Source: Clostridia bacterium (GTDB taxonomy: Bacteria; Bacillota; Clostridia; Oscillospirales; Acutalibacteraceae). Taken from it: DNA of 64,000 nucleotides. Position numbers and translations under genes: made by a program. The stretch covers positions 1-64,000 of the forward strand of contig JAFWYB010000020.1 of assembly GCA_017517865.1 (NCBI GenBank), in the 5' to 3' direction. Below the pieces are notes generated by a model. It ran no database searches. It had not been told where the DNA came from and saw only the letters and a list, made by a program, of their open reading frames with translations. Positions 55,393 through 64,000 of the stretch are shown here, one piece after another (within the stretch, counting starts at the first letter, position 1; each line of letters begins with the position of its first letter).

Positions 55393-55851
55393 TCAGTCCT
55401 TTTTATCAAAAATATTTTCAATATACGTTTTAAAATCAGCAGCACCTTTTTCATCTCTGCAAAGAACGAAAATAGTATCGTCACCCGCAAGAGTGCCCAG
55501 AACATTATCAAGCGATAAGCTGTCAACAGCTGCACAGGCAGCCTGAGCCATACCTGAAAAGCATTTTACAACCACCATATTTCCCGCATAATCAACAGAT
55601 GTCACCGAGTGAGAAAGTATGGAATAGTACTTGCTGGAAAAATCGTCACCGCCTGCATTTACATATGAATACTTATACTGACCCGAGCTGACGGGTGACT
55701 TTATAAGCTTAAGCTGCTTGATATCACGCGAAACTGTAGCCTGAGTAACACTGTAGCCAAGTTCGTTAAGCTTGAACATAAGCTCTTCCTGGGTGCCGAT
55801 TTCTTCTTTTTCAATCAAGGCAAGTATAGCCTCATGTCTGTTTTTCTTCAT
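55393..55851 (-). CDS. argR: Arginine repressor ArgR
   Basis: A 152-residue regulator. The N-terminal winged helix carries 'TQATVSRDIKQL', and the C-terminal hexamer domain has the arginine-binding 'AGDDTIFVLCRD'. The ATG at 55851, with AAGGAG upstream and one base after the nadK stop, is preferred over an upstream start inside nadK. No arg genes are in the window. Confidence 0.93.
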   Translation of the reverse strand: MKKNRHEAILALIEKEEIGTQEELMFKLNELGYSVTQATVSRDIKQLKLIKSPVSSGQYKYSYVNAGGDDFSSKYYSILSHSVTSVDYAGNMVVVKCFSGMAQAACAAVDSLSLDNVLGTLAGDDTIFVLCRDEKGAADFKTYIENIFDKKD

Positions 55852-55852
55852 T

Positions 55853-56725
55853 TTATTTCTCCTTGTTGAATTGTGATCTTTCAACCATTTTATTATTTAA
55901 TACCTCATAAAAATTATCAGATTTAATTCTGATTATTCTTGAGTATTTATCACTTTTTGTTACGACAAGTCTTGTTTTATCCGTCATAATTATTCCGTTT
56001 TCACCGTCACAAGTGAAAATCGGTTCACAAATTTCGCAGTTATTAACAACAAATTCAAGCTTGGTATCCGGCTTGAATATTATTGAGCGTGAAAACAGCG
56101 AATGACTGCAGACAGGAGTAAGTATTATGCTCTCAATATCAGTGTCTACAACCGGTCCGCCGGAGGAAAGTGAATAAGCGGTTGAGCCCGTGGGAGTAGC
56201 AACAATAAGACCGTCAGACAGATAGTTATAAACAAGCTTATCACCCTCAGAAACATCGATATCGCAAAGATGTAACGAAGCACCTCTGCCGATAACAACA
56301 TCATTAAGGCATGTGTGCTCGGCTATTAATCTGTCACCTTCGTAATGCTTAACGGAAAGCCGCATTCTGTTATCAATACTGTAATCTCCGCATACAAGCT
56401 TTTTCAACAGACTGAGCTCACTTTTTTCAAGACCAGCAAGAAAGCCGAGTCTGCCTGCATTTATACCGAGCAGCGGCTTATCGTATTCGACGGCAATCTG
56501 TGCGGTGTGAATTAAAGTTCCGTCACCGCCTATAGATATAACTGCATCCGAATACTTTATACAGTCATTCAACGGACCGAAGTTACACTTAAAACCGGTA
56601 AAATCCCGTGAAAGCTCCTGCTGTACACAGACTGTAACATCAAGCTTATTAAGCTCGTTTATTACATCACGGGCAACACTGTAAGCATTAGGGCGCGTCA
56701 TATTGACCTGTAATGCAATCTTCAT
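55853..56725 (-). CDS. nadK: NAD kinase
   Basis: A 290-residue enzyme making NADP from NAD. GGDGT (about 66-70) and the NAD-binding 'NDVVIGRG' and 'TPTGSTAYSLSSGGP' motifs are present. It starts by overlapping the tlyA stop (ATGA), showing translational coupling. Confidence 0.94.
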   Translation of the reverse strand: MKIALQVNMTRPNAYSVARDVINELNKLDVTVCVQQELSRDFTGFKCNFGPLNDCIKYSDAVISIGGDGTLIHTAQIAVEYDKPLLGINAGRLGFLAGLEKSELSLLKKLVCGDYSIDNRMRLSVKHYEGDRLIAEHTCLNDVVIGRGASLHLCDIDVSEGDKLVYNYLSDGLIVATPTGSTAYSLSSGGPVVDTDIESIILTPVCSHSLFSRSIIFKPDTKLEFVVNNCEICEPIFTCDGENGIIMTDKTRLVVTKSDKYSRIIRIKSDNFYEVLNNKMVERSQFNKEK

Positions 56726-57540
56726 AAGGCACCTCCGTTCTTCAAGCTTTCGTGCGAAGAGCGTACAACCCTTCCGATATCTTCTTTGTTTACGTTGCTG
56801 TCATCCTTACACTTACGAAGGCAGATAAGATATTCAATATTGCCGTCACCACCCTTGACAGGTGAATAATCAATATTTCTCACAGAAAATCCGCAGTTTT
56901 GAGAAAAGTCTGAAATACCCTCAATAACTGCTCTGTGCACATCGGAATCCTTGACGATGCCGTTTTTACCGACATTGTTTTTACCTGCTTCAAACTGCGG
57001 CTTTATAAGACAGACAGCATAAGCGTTCTCTTTCATAAAATTATACATAACCGGAATAATATGCCTGAGAGAAATAAATGAAACGTCTGCACTGACAAAA
57101 TCTACCTGTTCGGAAATGTTTTCGGCAGTAAGATATCTGAAATTCGTTTTTTCCATATTAACAACGCGGCTGTCATCTCTCAACTTCTGAGCAAGCTGAC
57201 CTGAGCCAACGTCAACAGCATATACCTTGCTCGCACCGTTCTGAAGCATACAATCGGTAAAACCTCCTGTCGATGCACCGATATCTATACAAACGGCGTC
57301 ACAAAGACATATATCAAACCGGGCAAGAGCCTTTTCAAGCTTTAAGCCTCCCCTGCCGACATACGGTAAGCTTCCGCATATTTCAATGCTGTCCTCATCA
57401 CGGATATCGGCTCCGGGCTTCGACTGAACAATACCGTTAACCTTGACCAATCCGTCTTTAATAAGCTTTTTTGCCTGCTCACGGCTGTCGGTATGCCCGA
57501 GTTCAACAAGTAACACATCTAATCTGTTTCTGTCTGACAA
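56722..57540 (-). CDS. tlyA: TlyA-type rRNA 2'-O-methyltransferase
   Basis: A 272-residue protein with an N-terminal S4 domain ('RLDVLLVELGHTDSREQAKK') and a FtsJ-like SAM domain ('DIGASTGGFTDCML'). TlyA enzymes methylate 2'-OH groups of 16S/23S rRNA cytidines and are linked to capreomycin sensitivity; B. subtilis YqxC is the equivalent. The start is TTG with GTGAGG upstream, directly after dxs. Confidence 0.9.
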   Translation of the reverse strand: MSDRNRLDVLLVELGHTDSREQAKKLIKDGLVKVNGIVQSKPGADIRDEDSIEICGSLPYVGRGGLKLEKALARFDICLCDAVCIDIGASTGGFTDCMLQNGASKVYAVDVGSGQLAQKLRDDSRVVNMEKTNFRYLTAENISEQVDFVSADVSFISLRHIIPVMYNFMKENAYAVCLIKPQFEAGKNNVGKNGIVKDSDVHRAVIEGISDFSQNCGFSVRNIDYSPVKGGDGNIEYLICLRKCKDDSNVNKEDIGRVVRSSHESLKNGGAL

Positions 57541-59397
57541 TTAATTTTCCTCACTAACTTTTTTTGCAATTGATTCGGAATCAAGGCCGTATGCTCTCAG
57601 AAGCTCATCAACAGACGACTGCTCAACGAACTTATCTTCAACAGCCGTAAGAGAATATGAACCCTTATAGTTTCTCAGCAGAAGCTCAGAAGCAAGTCTT
57701 TCGCCGACTGACCCGCTTTTCTGACCTTCCTCAAAGAAATATATCTTTTCTTTGGAGAGAAGACAGTTATAAGCCTCCTCAGGTATGGGCTTAATCTGAT
57801 TGAGTGAAACAAGGTGCACGTCAATACCCTTATCTCTCAGAAGATCCGCAGCTGAGATAGCTTGAGATGTAATTCTTCCGTAGGTAACAATTGCAGTATT
57901 ACTGCTCTCCGTTCCGTAATGAGAAAGCTCTATGCAATCATATCTCAGACCCGAAACGTTACTGTGCGGTCTGCCGCGGGGGTATCTTATCGCAACCGCG
58001 AACTCATCGGCATAGAGAGCATTGTTTATATCGGCACAAAGAGAACGGTAGCAGCAGGGTGAATATATCTTAAGGTCAGGAACAGTGCTGAGAAAAGCAA
58101 CGTCAAACAATCCGTGGTGTGTTTCACCGTCCTCACCGACAAAGCCCGCTCTGTCAATAGCGAATATAATTTTAAGCTTCTGAAGTGATATATCGTGAAC
58201 AATCTGATCATAACAACGCTGAAGAAAGGTTGAATACACAGCATACACGGGCTTCATACCGTTTTTGGCAAGTCCGCCCGCAAATGTAACGGCGTGCTCT
58301 TCAGCAATTCCAACATCAAAAAAACGTTCGGGATATCTTTCGCTGAACCGATCAAGTCCTGTGCCCGTTTTCATCGCTGCAGTTATGGAGCAGATAGTTC
58401 TGTCATTTTCCGCGTGAGAACAAAGGTATTCTCCGAACTTATCAGAAAAGCTGTCTGACGATGTAATAGGGTCACCCGATTCAATATCAAATTCAGAAAT
58501 GCCGTGAAAAAGGCTGGGATATTTTTCTGCATACTCATAGCCCTTTCCTTTTGTTGTAATGACGTGAACAAGTACGGGACCGTCAATCTTTTTTGCAGAC
58601 TCAAAGGCCGAACAGAGTTGCTCAATATCGTGACCATCAATAGGACCAACATATCTGTATCCCAGATCCTCAAAAAAGGTGCTCTGAGAGTAAAGCTTGT
58701 TTTTGATATCGGTTTTGATGTTATACAGCTCACGGGCAACAACTGTACCCATCGGGATTTTGCTCAGGAATTTTTCTGTATTTGCCTTAAAAGACATATA
58801 ACTTGACTTTGTTCTGATAACCGCAAGATATTTGGCAAAGGAACCAACATTTTCGGATATAGACATCTTGTTATCATTGAGAACTATAATCTGCTTTGCC
58901 TTACTTCTTCCGCCGTTGTTGAGTGCCTCATAGACCATACCGCCCGTAAACGAGCCGTCTCCGATAACAGAAACAACATAATTCTTATCATTACTTAAAA
59001 GCTTACCGTGAGCAAGGCCCAGACCTGCCGAAACCGATGTGCCGCTGTGACCCGAATAAAAGATATCGTGCTCACTTTCACTCGGCCTGCAAAAGCCCGA
59101 AATACCGCCCTTAGTACGGAGTGTAGCGAAGCTATCAAATCTTCCGGTGAGAAGTTTGTGTGTGTAGCACTGATGGCCGACGTCAAAAACAAGCTGATCC
59201 ATAGGTGAAGAAAACACTTTGTGTAATGCAACGGTGAGTTCGACTGCACCAAGATTTGAGGCAAGGTGACCGCCGTTTTTTGAAACTGTTTCAATGAGCT
59301 TAAGCCGTATTTCATCACAAAGCTCTGTCAGCTCGCGGAAGCTCAATTTCTTAACGTCAGCAGGATTTTTTATTTCAGAAAGAAGTCTGTATTTCAT
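57541..59397 (-). CDS. dxs: 1-Deoxy-D-xylulose-5-phosphate synthase
   Basis: A 618-residue thiamine-diphosphate enzyme that makes DXP from pyruvate and glyceraldehyde 3-phosphate, the first step of the MEP isoprenoid route. The ThDP/Mg motif 'GDGSFTGGMVYEALNN' and the His block 'GETHHGLFD' are clear. It precedes ispA by 12 bases. Confidence 0.95.
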   Translation of the reverse strand: MKYRLLSEIKNPADVKKLSFRELTELCDEIRLKLIETVSKNGGHLASNLGAVELTVALHKVFSSPMDQLVFDVGHQCYTHKLLTGRFDSFATLRTKGGISGFCRPSESEHDIFYSGHSGTSVSAGLGLAHGKLLSNDKNYVVSVIGDGSFTGGMVYEALNNGGRSKAKQIIVLNDNKMSISENVGSFAKYLAVIRTKSSYMSFKANTEKFLSKIPMGTVVARELYNIKTDIKNKLYSQSTFFEDLGYRYVGPIDGHDIEQLCSAFESAKKIDGPVLVHVITTKGKGYEYAEKYPSLFHGISEFDIESGDPITSSDSFSDKFGEYLCSHAENDRTICSITAAMKTGTGLDRFSERYPERFFDVGIAEEHAVTFAGGLAKNGMKPVYAVYSTFLQRCYDQIVHDISLQKLKIIFAIDRAGFVGEDGETHHGLFDVAFLSTVPDLKIYSPCCYRSLCADINNALYADEFAVAIRYPRGRPHSNVSGLRYDCIELSHYGTESSNTAIVTYGRITSQAISAADLLRDKGIDVHLVSLNQIKPIPEEAYNCLLSKEKIYFFEEGQKSGSVGERLASELLLRNYKGSYSLTAVEDKFVEQSSVDELLRAYGLDSESIAKKVSEEN

Positions 59398-59409
59398 AAT
59401 ACCACTCTC

Positions 59410-60294
59410 TTAATGTTTACGTTTAGCGAGACTGTAAGCAAGATTTTTCAGAAAATCTGCTTCGTTGCCGAATTTTTCAAGCGCTCTTACCGCATCATCC
59501 GTAAGCTTATCTGCGGCCTCTCTCGCTTTTTCAAGGCCTAAAAGAGATACGTAGGTTGATTTTCCGCTTTCGGCATCGCTGCCTATAGGCTTACCGAGCA
59601 GATTTTCATCACCGACTACATCAAGTATGTCGTCAACAATCTGAAAAGCATAGCCTAAATTTCCGGCATAAAGCTGTGCCGCATTTATTTTCTCTTCGTC
59701 GGCATCTGCACAAATCGCACCAAGATATGCGGCGCATCTGATAAGTGCGCCGGTCTTGAGAGAATCAAGCACCTCAAGCACCTCAATGGGGGCGCTCCTG
59801 TTTTCGTTTACAAGGTCAACAACCTGACCGCCAATCATTCCGTTTACACCTGAAAGCTCAGAAAGAGCCTTGATTGCCTTAACGGCAATATCAGGTCTTT
59901 TCTCGGCAATTTCGCTTTCAGCTATAATTCCGAATGCTCTTGTAAGAAGCCCGTCACCGGCAAGCAGTGCAAAGGCCTCACCGTATTTTATATGACATGA
60001 AGGCTTACCTCTTCTTATATCATCGTCATCCATACAAGGCAGATCGTCGTGAATAAGGGAATAGGTATGAATCATCTCAAGCGCAACAGCAAAAGGAACA
60101 GCACTCTCAACATCACCGCCGCAAACACGGCAGAATTCAAGCACAAGCATGGGTCTTATACGCTTACCGCCGATTGAAAGGCTGTATTTCATTGCTTCAT
60201 GAACAATATCCTCACTGAAATTACACACCGGAACATATTTATCAATACAGCCGTTAACCATATTGTAATAATCGTCAAAGGTATACTTATTCAT
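59410..60294 (-). CDS. ispA: Farnesyl/geranyl diphosphate synthase
   Basis: A 294-residue trans-prenyltransferase. The first Asp-rich motif is 'DDLPCMDDDD' and the second is 'DDILD'. It builds C15 chains used for quinones and undecaprenyl phosphate. It overlaps xseB by eight bases. Confidence 0.93.
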   Translation of the reverse strand: MNKYTFDDYYNMVNGCIDKYVPVCNFSEDIVHEAMKYSLSIGGKRIRPMLVLEFCRVCGGDVESAVPFAVALEMIHTYSLIHDDLPCMDDDDIRRGKPSCHIKYGEAFALLAGDGLLTRAFGIIAESEIAEKRPDIAVKAIKALSELSGVNGMIGGQVVDLVNENRSAPIEVLEVLDSLKTGALIRCAAYLGAICADADEEKINAAQLYAGNLGYAFQIVDDILDVVGDENLLGKPIGSDAESGKSTYVSLLGLEKAREAADKLTDDAVRALEKFGNEADFLKNLAYSLAKRKH

Positions 60295-60496
60295 TATTAT
60301 AGTCCTCAGCAGTGAGCTCTGAAAGCTCTTTTATTTTTTCCTTCGCATCGGAAAGAGTTTTGTTACAGAAAGCAACAATCTTTATGCCCTCTTCATATAA
60401 TTTCATTGACATTTCCAAATCATATTCACCGCTTTCAAGTGCTTCAGATATCTCTTTGAGTCTGAGCATCGCAGTATCAAGTGTATACATTTCCAT
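60287..60496 (-). CDS. xseB: Exodeoxyribonuclease VII small subunit
   Basis: A 69-residue helical protein with 'LKEISEALESGEYDLEMSMKLYEEGI' (core, abbreviated here) typical of XseB. It binds XseA to form the single-strand exonuclease. It is placed between xseA and ispA, the standard order. Confidence 0.9.
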   Translation of the reverse strand: MEMYTLDTAMLRLKEISEALESGEYDLEMSMKLYEEGIKIVAFCNKTLSDAKEKIKELSELTAEDYNNE

Positions 60497-60514
60497 TATT
60501 TTTATCCTTTCGGG

Positions 60515-61726
60515 TTAATCTTGATTTTCTTCTGTACTGTCAACTGTACAGAAAAGTCTGCCGTCACCAAACACAACAGTTATTTTATCACCTTCGCTGA
60601 CTTCTGATACGCTTTTCAACGGAAGTGACATTTCGTCCTCAACGATTGCATAGCCGCGGGCAAGCGTTTTCAGCGGACTTGTTGCATCGAGAGAGGCTGC
60701 ATAGTGCGAAATAATATTTCCGTACGCCTCGAGCTTACGGGACATAACATTGTCAATATTAGTCTTACAGACATCAACGCACTGTGAATACATCATAACG
60801 GTTTTTGACGGATTATAGTTATTGATTGCATTTTCAGCCTTCATAACATTAACGGCATATCTGTCGATTATATGCATCAGAGCCCCTTGCATATAATCAA
60901 GGGTTTTATCAGCAGAATACAGCACCTCTCTGTAATCGGGTACAGCTATTTCAGCAGCCGCAGAGGGTGTGGGCGCTCTCATATCACTTACAAAATCGCA
61001 GATAGTAAAATCCGTTTCATGGCCAACAGCAGAAATAACCGGTATCTCGCAATCATAAATTGCGCGCGCAACAATTTCTTCGTTAAAAGCCCATAAATCC
61101 TCAATAGAGCCGCCGCCTCTGCCGACGATAAGAACATCGCAGGCTCCGATACGGCTGAACTCCTTTACAGCCTGCGCAATCTGTTCGGCAGCACCGTCAC
61201 CCTGAACCTTGACAGGCCCGAGAATAATCTGAGCGCAAGGAAAACGCCTTGATATAACATTCCTTATATCCTGAAACGCAGCGCCTGTAGGAGAAGTTAC
61301 AACGCCGACTCTCAGAGGATATTCCGGCAACGGCTTTTTGTGCTCATCCGAAAACAGACCTTCGTTCAAAAGCCTTTCCTTAAGCTGCTCATAAGCTACG
61401 GTAAGTTCACCGATACCGTCGGGCTGCATATCCTCGCAGTACAGCTGATAAGTGCCGTCTCTTTCAAATACAGATACATTACAGCGGACAACAACCTTCA
61501 TTCCGTTCTGCGGCTCAAATCGAAGCCTCTGAGCCGATGAGCGGAACATAACAGCTTTTATGGCCGATGCTTCATCCTTTAACGTGAAATAAAAATGTCC
61601 CGTTCTGTAATGATTGGTAAAATTTGAAATTTCACCGACAACAAAAATATTCTTTAAATTATTATCTGAATCAAATATTGACTTCAGATATGTATTGATC
61701 TGGGAAACCTTTAGTATGGATAACAT
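60515..61726 (-). CDS. xseA: Exodeoxyribonuclease VII large subunit
   Basis: A 403-residue catalytic subunit with an N-terminal OB fold ('VGEISNFTNHYRTGHFYF', nearly complete) and the active region 'VGRGGGSIEDLWAFNEE'. Length is typical. It follows nusB by 68 bases that contain a weak hairpin. Confidence 0.93.
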   Translation of the reverse strand: MLSILKVSQINTYLKSIFDSDNNLKNIFVVGEISNFTNHYRTGHFYFTLKDEASAIKAVMFRSSAQRLRFEPQNGMKVVVRCNVSVFERDGTYQLYCEDMQPDGIGELTVAYEQLKERLLNEGLFSDEHKKPLPEYPLRVGVVTSPTGAAFQDIRNVISRRFPCAQIILGPVKVQGDGAAEQIAQAVKEFSRIGACDVLIVGRGGGSIEDLWAFNEEIVARAIYDCEIPVISAVGHETDFTICDFVSDMRAPTPSAAAEIAVPDYREVLYSADKTLDYMQGALMHIIDRYAVNVMKAENAINNYNPSKTVMMYSQCVDVCKTNIDNVMSRKLEAYGNIISHYAASLDATSPLKTLARGYAIVEDEMSLPLKSVSEVSEGDKITVVFGDGRLFCTVDSTEENQD

Positions 61727-61761
61727 TAAGAGAATGCTCCTTTAAAAATAAAACGAACAGC

Positions 61762-61786
61762 AGGAGCAAGCCACGAACCTGCTCCT
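61762..61786 (-). terminator. Weak hairpin between nusB and xseA
   Basis: AGGAGCA (61762-61768) pairs with TGCTCCT (61780-61786) around an 11-base loop, followed on the minus strand by a G/T-rich then T-rich run. It could be a partial terminator that lowers xseA expression, but the stem is short. Confidence 0.35.
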
Positions 61787-61794
61787 ACACTAAA

Positions 61795-62193
61795 TTATCT
61801 TACCTTTTTTGCAATTGAACCGAGAACGCCGTTTATGTAGGAAGCATCCTCAGCTGTTGCATATTTTTTTGCAATTTCCACTGCCTCATTGATTGAAACA
61901 CCTACAGGCAAATCCTTTGAATAAAGAAGCTCACAAACAGAAAGTCTGAGAATCGCTCTGCTCGCTCTGGAAATACGCTTTGCAGACCAGCCAACAAGAT
62001 TTTCGTCAATGAGGCTGTCAATTTCATCAATATTATCAAACACCTGACGTGCCAGCTTTTCAGCAAATGCATTCTGCGGAAAAAGCTCAAGCTCAATAGC
62101 GCTTTCGATCAGCTCAACTATTGTTGTTTCATTCTGAAAGCTTTTCTCAAAAACGAGAATAAAAGCAAGTTCTCTTGATTCATGTCTTGTCAT
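61795..62193 (-). CDS. nusB: Transcription antitermination factor NusB
   Basis: A 132-residue helical protein that with NusE prevents premature termination in rRNA operons. 'ESRELAFILVFE' and 'LPVGVSINEAVEIAKKY' are characteristic. The ATG at 62193 with GGAAGG upstream is preferred over an in-frame start 22 codons earlier. Confidence 0.93.
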   Translation of the reverse strand: MTRHESRELAFILVFEKSFQNETTIVELIESAIELELFPQNAFAEKLARQVFDNIDEIDSLIDENLVGWSAKRISRASRAILRLSVCELLYSKDLPVGVSINEAVEIAKKYATAEDASYINGVLGSIAKKVR

Positions 62194-62264
62194 AATTTTA
62201 TACCTTCCTGCATCGGCAACCGAAAAAGAGCAGCGTAACCGATTTTCATATTTATTCATTGTTT

Positions 62265-62292
62265 ATTATAACACAAATTTCAAATCATACAA
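62265..62292 (-). promoter_or_regulatory. SigA-type promoter for the nusB operon
   Basis: Minus-strand TTGTAT (62287-62292) and TATAAT (62265-62270) are 16 bases apart, starting right at the spoIIIAH stop. It lets the housekeeping nusB-recN genes be expressed apart from the sporulation operon upstream. Confidence 0.6.
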
Positions 62293-62880
62293 CTACTTTG
62301 ACTCAATTATTGATAAATTTTCTGCAGAAATATCCGTATTTTTTTCAATAATTTCAGTTATTTGCAAAATAACTGTATCATTGAGTGTATTTTTTTGCAA
62401 AATAACCTGACAAGCTCCCTCGTTGATTATCACTATGCACTCGCTTCCTGTTTTTGCATAAATCAGATTTTCTGCATCAGTCTGCCACTTTACGGTATTT
62501 TTATACTCTTCAAAAAGCTTGCCGAGCTGAGCCGCCTGACTCTCGGAAAGACTGCCGTTTTCAAGAATATCATCAATACAGTCAAGAATATTATCGTTAG
62601 ATTCGCTTTTGCTGAGCCTTGCCTGAGAAAAAAATTTATCATCATTTTTATCATCGGCTTTATCGGTACTCTCAGTTGTTTCTTCACTTACTCCGGAAAC
62701 AGTACCTGCAACAAGAATTGAATCGCCCAGATTACCGCTTACCGCATCTGAAGAACTGATTTCATCCGGAGGCTGCGTTATTATTTTATTGTTATAATAC
62801 CAGTTTACGGCTACCGCTGCCGCAAGTGCCACAACTAATGTTGCTGTCAAAACCTGTCGTTTTTTTAAAAGCATACCCAT
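62293..62880 (-). CDS. spoIIIAH: Stage III sporulation protein AH
   Basis: A 195-residue protein with an N-terminal basic start and membrane segment ('LLKKRQVLTATLVVALAA'), a low-complexity linker, and a C-terminal YscJ/FliF-like domain. SpoIIIAH forms the mother-cell side of the channel with SpoIIQ. Its end abuts the nusB promoter. Confidence 0.88.
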   Translation of the reverse strand: MGMLLKKRQVLTATLVVALAAAVAVNWYYNNKIITQPPDEISSSDAVSGNLGDSILVAGTVSGVSEETTESTDKADDKNDDKFFSQARLSKSESNDNILDCIDDILENGSLSESQAAQLGKLFEEYKNTVKWQTDAENLIYAKTGSECIVIINEGACQVILQKNTLNDTVILQITEIIEKNTDISAENLSIIESK

Positions 62881-62892
62881 AAATATAACCCC

Positions 62893-63423
62893 TTAATACA
62901 TATCTACAACACTGATTTTATTTGAACTTATATCAAACAATGCAGATAATACCGAATAGATTTTCTGTTTAACAACCGGGTCATCGCCACCCTGACATAC
63001 TACCGCTACCCCTCTCACCTTCGGATAAAGCACCTTCAGGATAAGACCCGTTTCATCGTCCGTTATTATATATTCGCGGTCAGTATGAATATCGTTTCCG
63101 CTATATTTTTCATCAGTATTTACGGCATAAACTGTTTCGAAATCGTTTTCGTATGTAATAACCACCTCTGTTTTTCCTGCTCCGTTAATATCGGAAATAA
63201 GCTTCTTTACCTGCGCTGATATGTTTTCCTGCGAATAAACACCGGCAGATGTTTCCTCGGTGGCGTCAGCATTTACAGTATCCGTACCGGAAAACAATAT
63301 AAGTAACATTCCGCTGATTCCCAATAAAATAATCAGCATAGATTTTTTATCTTTTTTTAGCTTATCAAAAAGCTTTTTAAATAACGAAAAACTTTTTGCG
63401 TTCTTTTCTTCATCTGAACTCAA
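62893..63423 (-). CDS. spoIIIAG: Stage III sporulation protein AG
   Basis: A 176-residue protein with one membrane segment (about 32-50) and a SpoIIIAG ring-building domain; 'VVCQGGDDPVVKQKI' is typical. The start is TTG with GGGAGGTG upstream and overlaps the spoIIIAF end by 14 bases. Confidence 0.86.
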   Translation of the reverse strand: MSSDEEKNAKSFSLFKKLFDKLKKDKKSMLIILLGISGMLLILFSGTDTVNADATEETSAGVYSQENISAQVKKLISDINGAGKTEVVITYENDFETVYAVNTDEKYSGNDIHTDREYIITDDETGLILKVLYPKVRGVAVVCQGGDDPVVKQKIYSVLSALFDISSNKISVVDMY

Positions 63424-63877
63424 TTACTATGTCACCTCCCAGCTTTTCTTTAATTACAGAAGCTGCTTGTTTCCTCTGCGCTTCATCCGCGGCACCGTAT
63501 ATCTCCACTCTTTCAACAACGGCACCTTCATCGACGCATAAAATATGTGCCTCAGAATATATTGATGAACCTGTCTGCGCCAATAAAAAATCAAGCTGCT
63601 CTTCAAGAAGCTTTTCTGCACAGTCGATTACTGCCGTATTTTTGTCAATAATCACTTCTTCATATTCCTCTTCGCTTTTTATCACATTACCGAGTTCAAG
63701 CCATGAATTGCTGTTTTTCAGCGGAGAAATCACGCTGAAAATAACTATAACCGAAACAAGTCCCTTAAAAGCGCTGTCAAGTCTGTTTTTCGGCAACAGT
63801 GACAACAGCATTCCGCTTGTAATGCAAACAAGACAAATAACTCTGCACCAATCGTTAAAGTCGCCTATTTTACACAC
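63410..63877 (-). CDS. spoIIIAF: Stage III sporulation protein AF
   Basis: A 155-residue protein with two N-terminal membrane segments ('VICLVCITSGMLLSLLP', 'GLVSVIVIFSVISPL') and a soluble C-terminal domain, as in SpoIIIAF. The start is GTG at 63877 with only a poor ribosome-binding site, overlapping the spoIIIAE stop, so translation is probably coupled. Confidence 0.84.
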   Translation of the reverse strand: MCKIGDFNDWCRVICLVCITSGMLLSLLPKNRLDSAFKGLVSVIVIFSVISPLKNSNSWLELGNVIKSEEEYEEVIIDKNTAVIDCAEKLLEEQLDFLLAQTGSSIYSEAHILCVDEGAVVERVEIYGAADEAQRKQAASVIKEKLGGDIVIEFR

Positions 63878-64000
63878 CGCCCTTCGCGGAAAGCATAATT
63901 GCAGTTGAAATTATCAGAATGAACATTAACAATATATTAAGCATTACAAGTAATTTTATGCTGCTCGAGAGTGCTTTAAGCACGGAAGCTATGTCATTAA
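63870..64000 (-). CDS. spoIIIAE: Stage III sporulation protein AE, C-terminal fragment (runs off window)
   Basis: The last 42 codons of a minus-strand gene whose start lies beyond base 64000. The stop is at 63870-63872. The tail is hydrophobic (LVMLNILLMFILIIS) and ends KGGV, consistent with the final membrane segment of SpoIIIAE. It overlaps the spoIIIAF start by eight bases, and the next genes are AF, AG and AH, which supports the identity. Confidence 0.72.
   Translation of the reverse strand, partial: NDIASVLKALSSSIKLLVMLNILLMFILIISTAIMLSAKGGV

Noticed and set aside
62194..62259. N-terminal extension of nusB
   Set aside because: The extra residues are not part of NusB and the inner ATG has GGAAGG upstream, while the promoter -10 sits in this interval.

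Overview
The window looks like chromosome from a low-to-moderate GC, endospore-forming member of the Clostridia, most likely the Oscillospirales/Ruminococcaceae side. The evidence is several spore genes (spoIIIAE-AH, spoVM, a SpoIIM-like gene, ytfJ/gerW, a PBP5-type carboxypeptidase) in Firmicutes gene orders, together with clostridial families such as the YnbB/methionine gamma-lyase-like protein, the type IV ABC permease-like protein, the SpoIIIA complex and the PPase-like/Nudix fusion. I cannot name a species. No rRNA, tRNA, CRISPR array or complete mobile element was found; this is mostly a housekeeping segment.

Bases 1-4770 (mostly minus strand) begin with a multi-hairpin segment of unknown identity. 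It is followed by a YfcC/DcuC-type carrier, a PHP phosphatase (HisJ type) and the lysine/diaminopimelate pair asd-dapA. Bases 4957-8706 (plus) hold queA-tgt (queuosine), yajC (Sec accessory) and two small membrane proteins, one SpoIIM-like. A convergent tyrosine recombinase follows, then about 580 bases of gene-free AT-rich DNA carrying inverted repeats and a perfect operator-like palindrome, then an ABC-F ATPase.

Bases 12224-16553 carry a small-multidrug-export family protein, a PPase-like/Nudix fusion, and a plus-strand run of HAD phosphatase, HD protein, DUF1113 membrane protein and TetR regulator. A TtcA-like tRNA thiolase converges on them.

Bases 17428-30484 (minus) are a long operon in nearly the Bacillus subtilis yloC-spoVM order: yicC/yloC, remA, gmk, rpoZ, priA, def, fmt, a YugP-like metallopeptidase, rsmB, rlmN, prpC, prkC, rsgA, a 50-residue membrane micro-ORF and the 27-codon spoVM. 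A consensus promoter (TTGACA-17-TATAAT) precedes yicC. The unit joins nucleotide synthesis, translation initiation/rRNA modification and Ser/Thr phosphorylation signalling. coaBC, rpe and thiN, expected from B. subtilis, are missing from it.

Bases 30571-47595 (minus) are another nearly gapless run. It holds two M42 aminopeptidases, a GNAT protein, the YnbB-like PLP enzyme, DUF2461, a phosphohexomutase, a two-component system with an Asp-loop propeller-like protein, DUF1385, prmC, an M50 protease, scpA-scpB, DUF2953, ytfJ, a D-Ala-D-Ala carboxypeptidase, rluB and a small unknown. Bases 47726-53623 hold a second PHP phosphatase, a GH38 alpha-mannosidase, a membrane protein and tyrS. Bases 53708-64000 follow the conserved Firmicutes order spoIIIAE-AF-AG-AH, nusB, xseA, xseB, ispA, dxs, tlyA, nadK, argR, recN.

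The most unusual signals are these: two hairpins whose 3' arm holds the ribosome-binding site of the next gene; the repeat-rich interval beside the recombinase, with one 12-mer shared between the recombinase promoter and a perfect palindrome; the two micro-genes after rsgA; and the two-component/propeller-like cluster. I saw no convincing wholly new multi-gene system.
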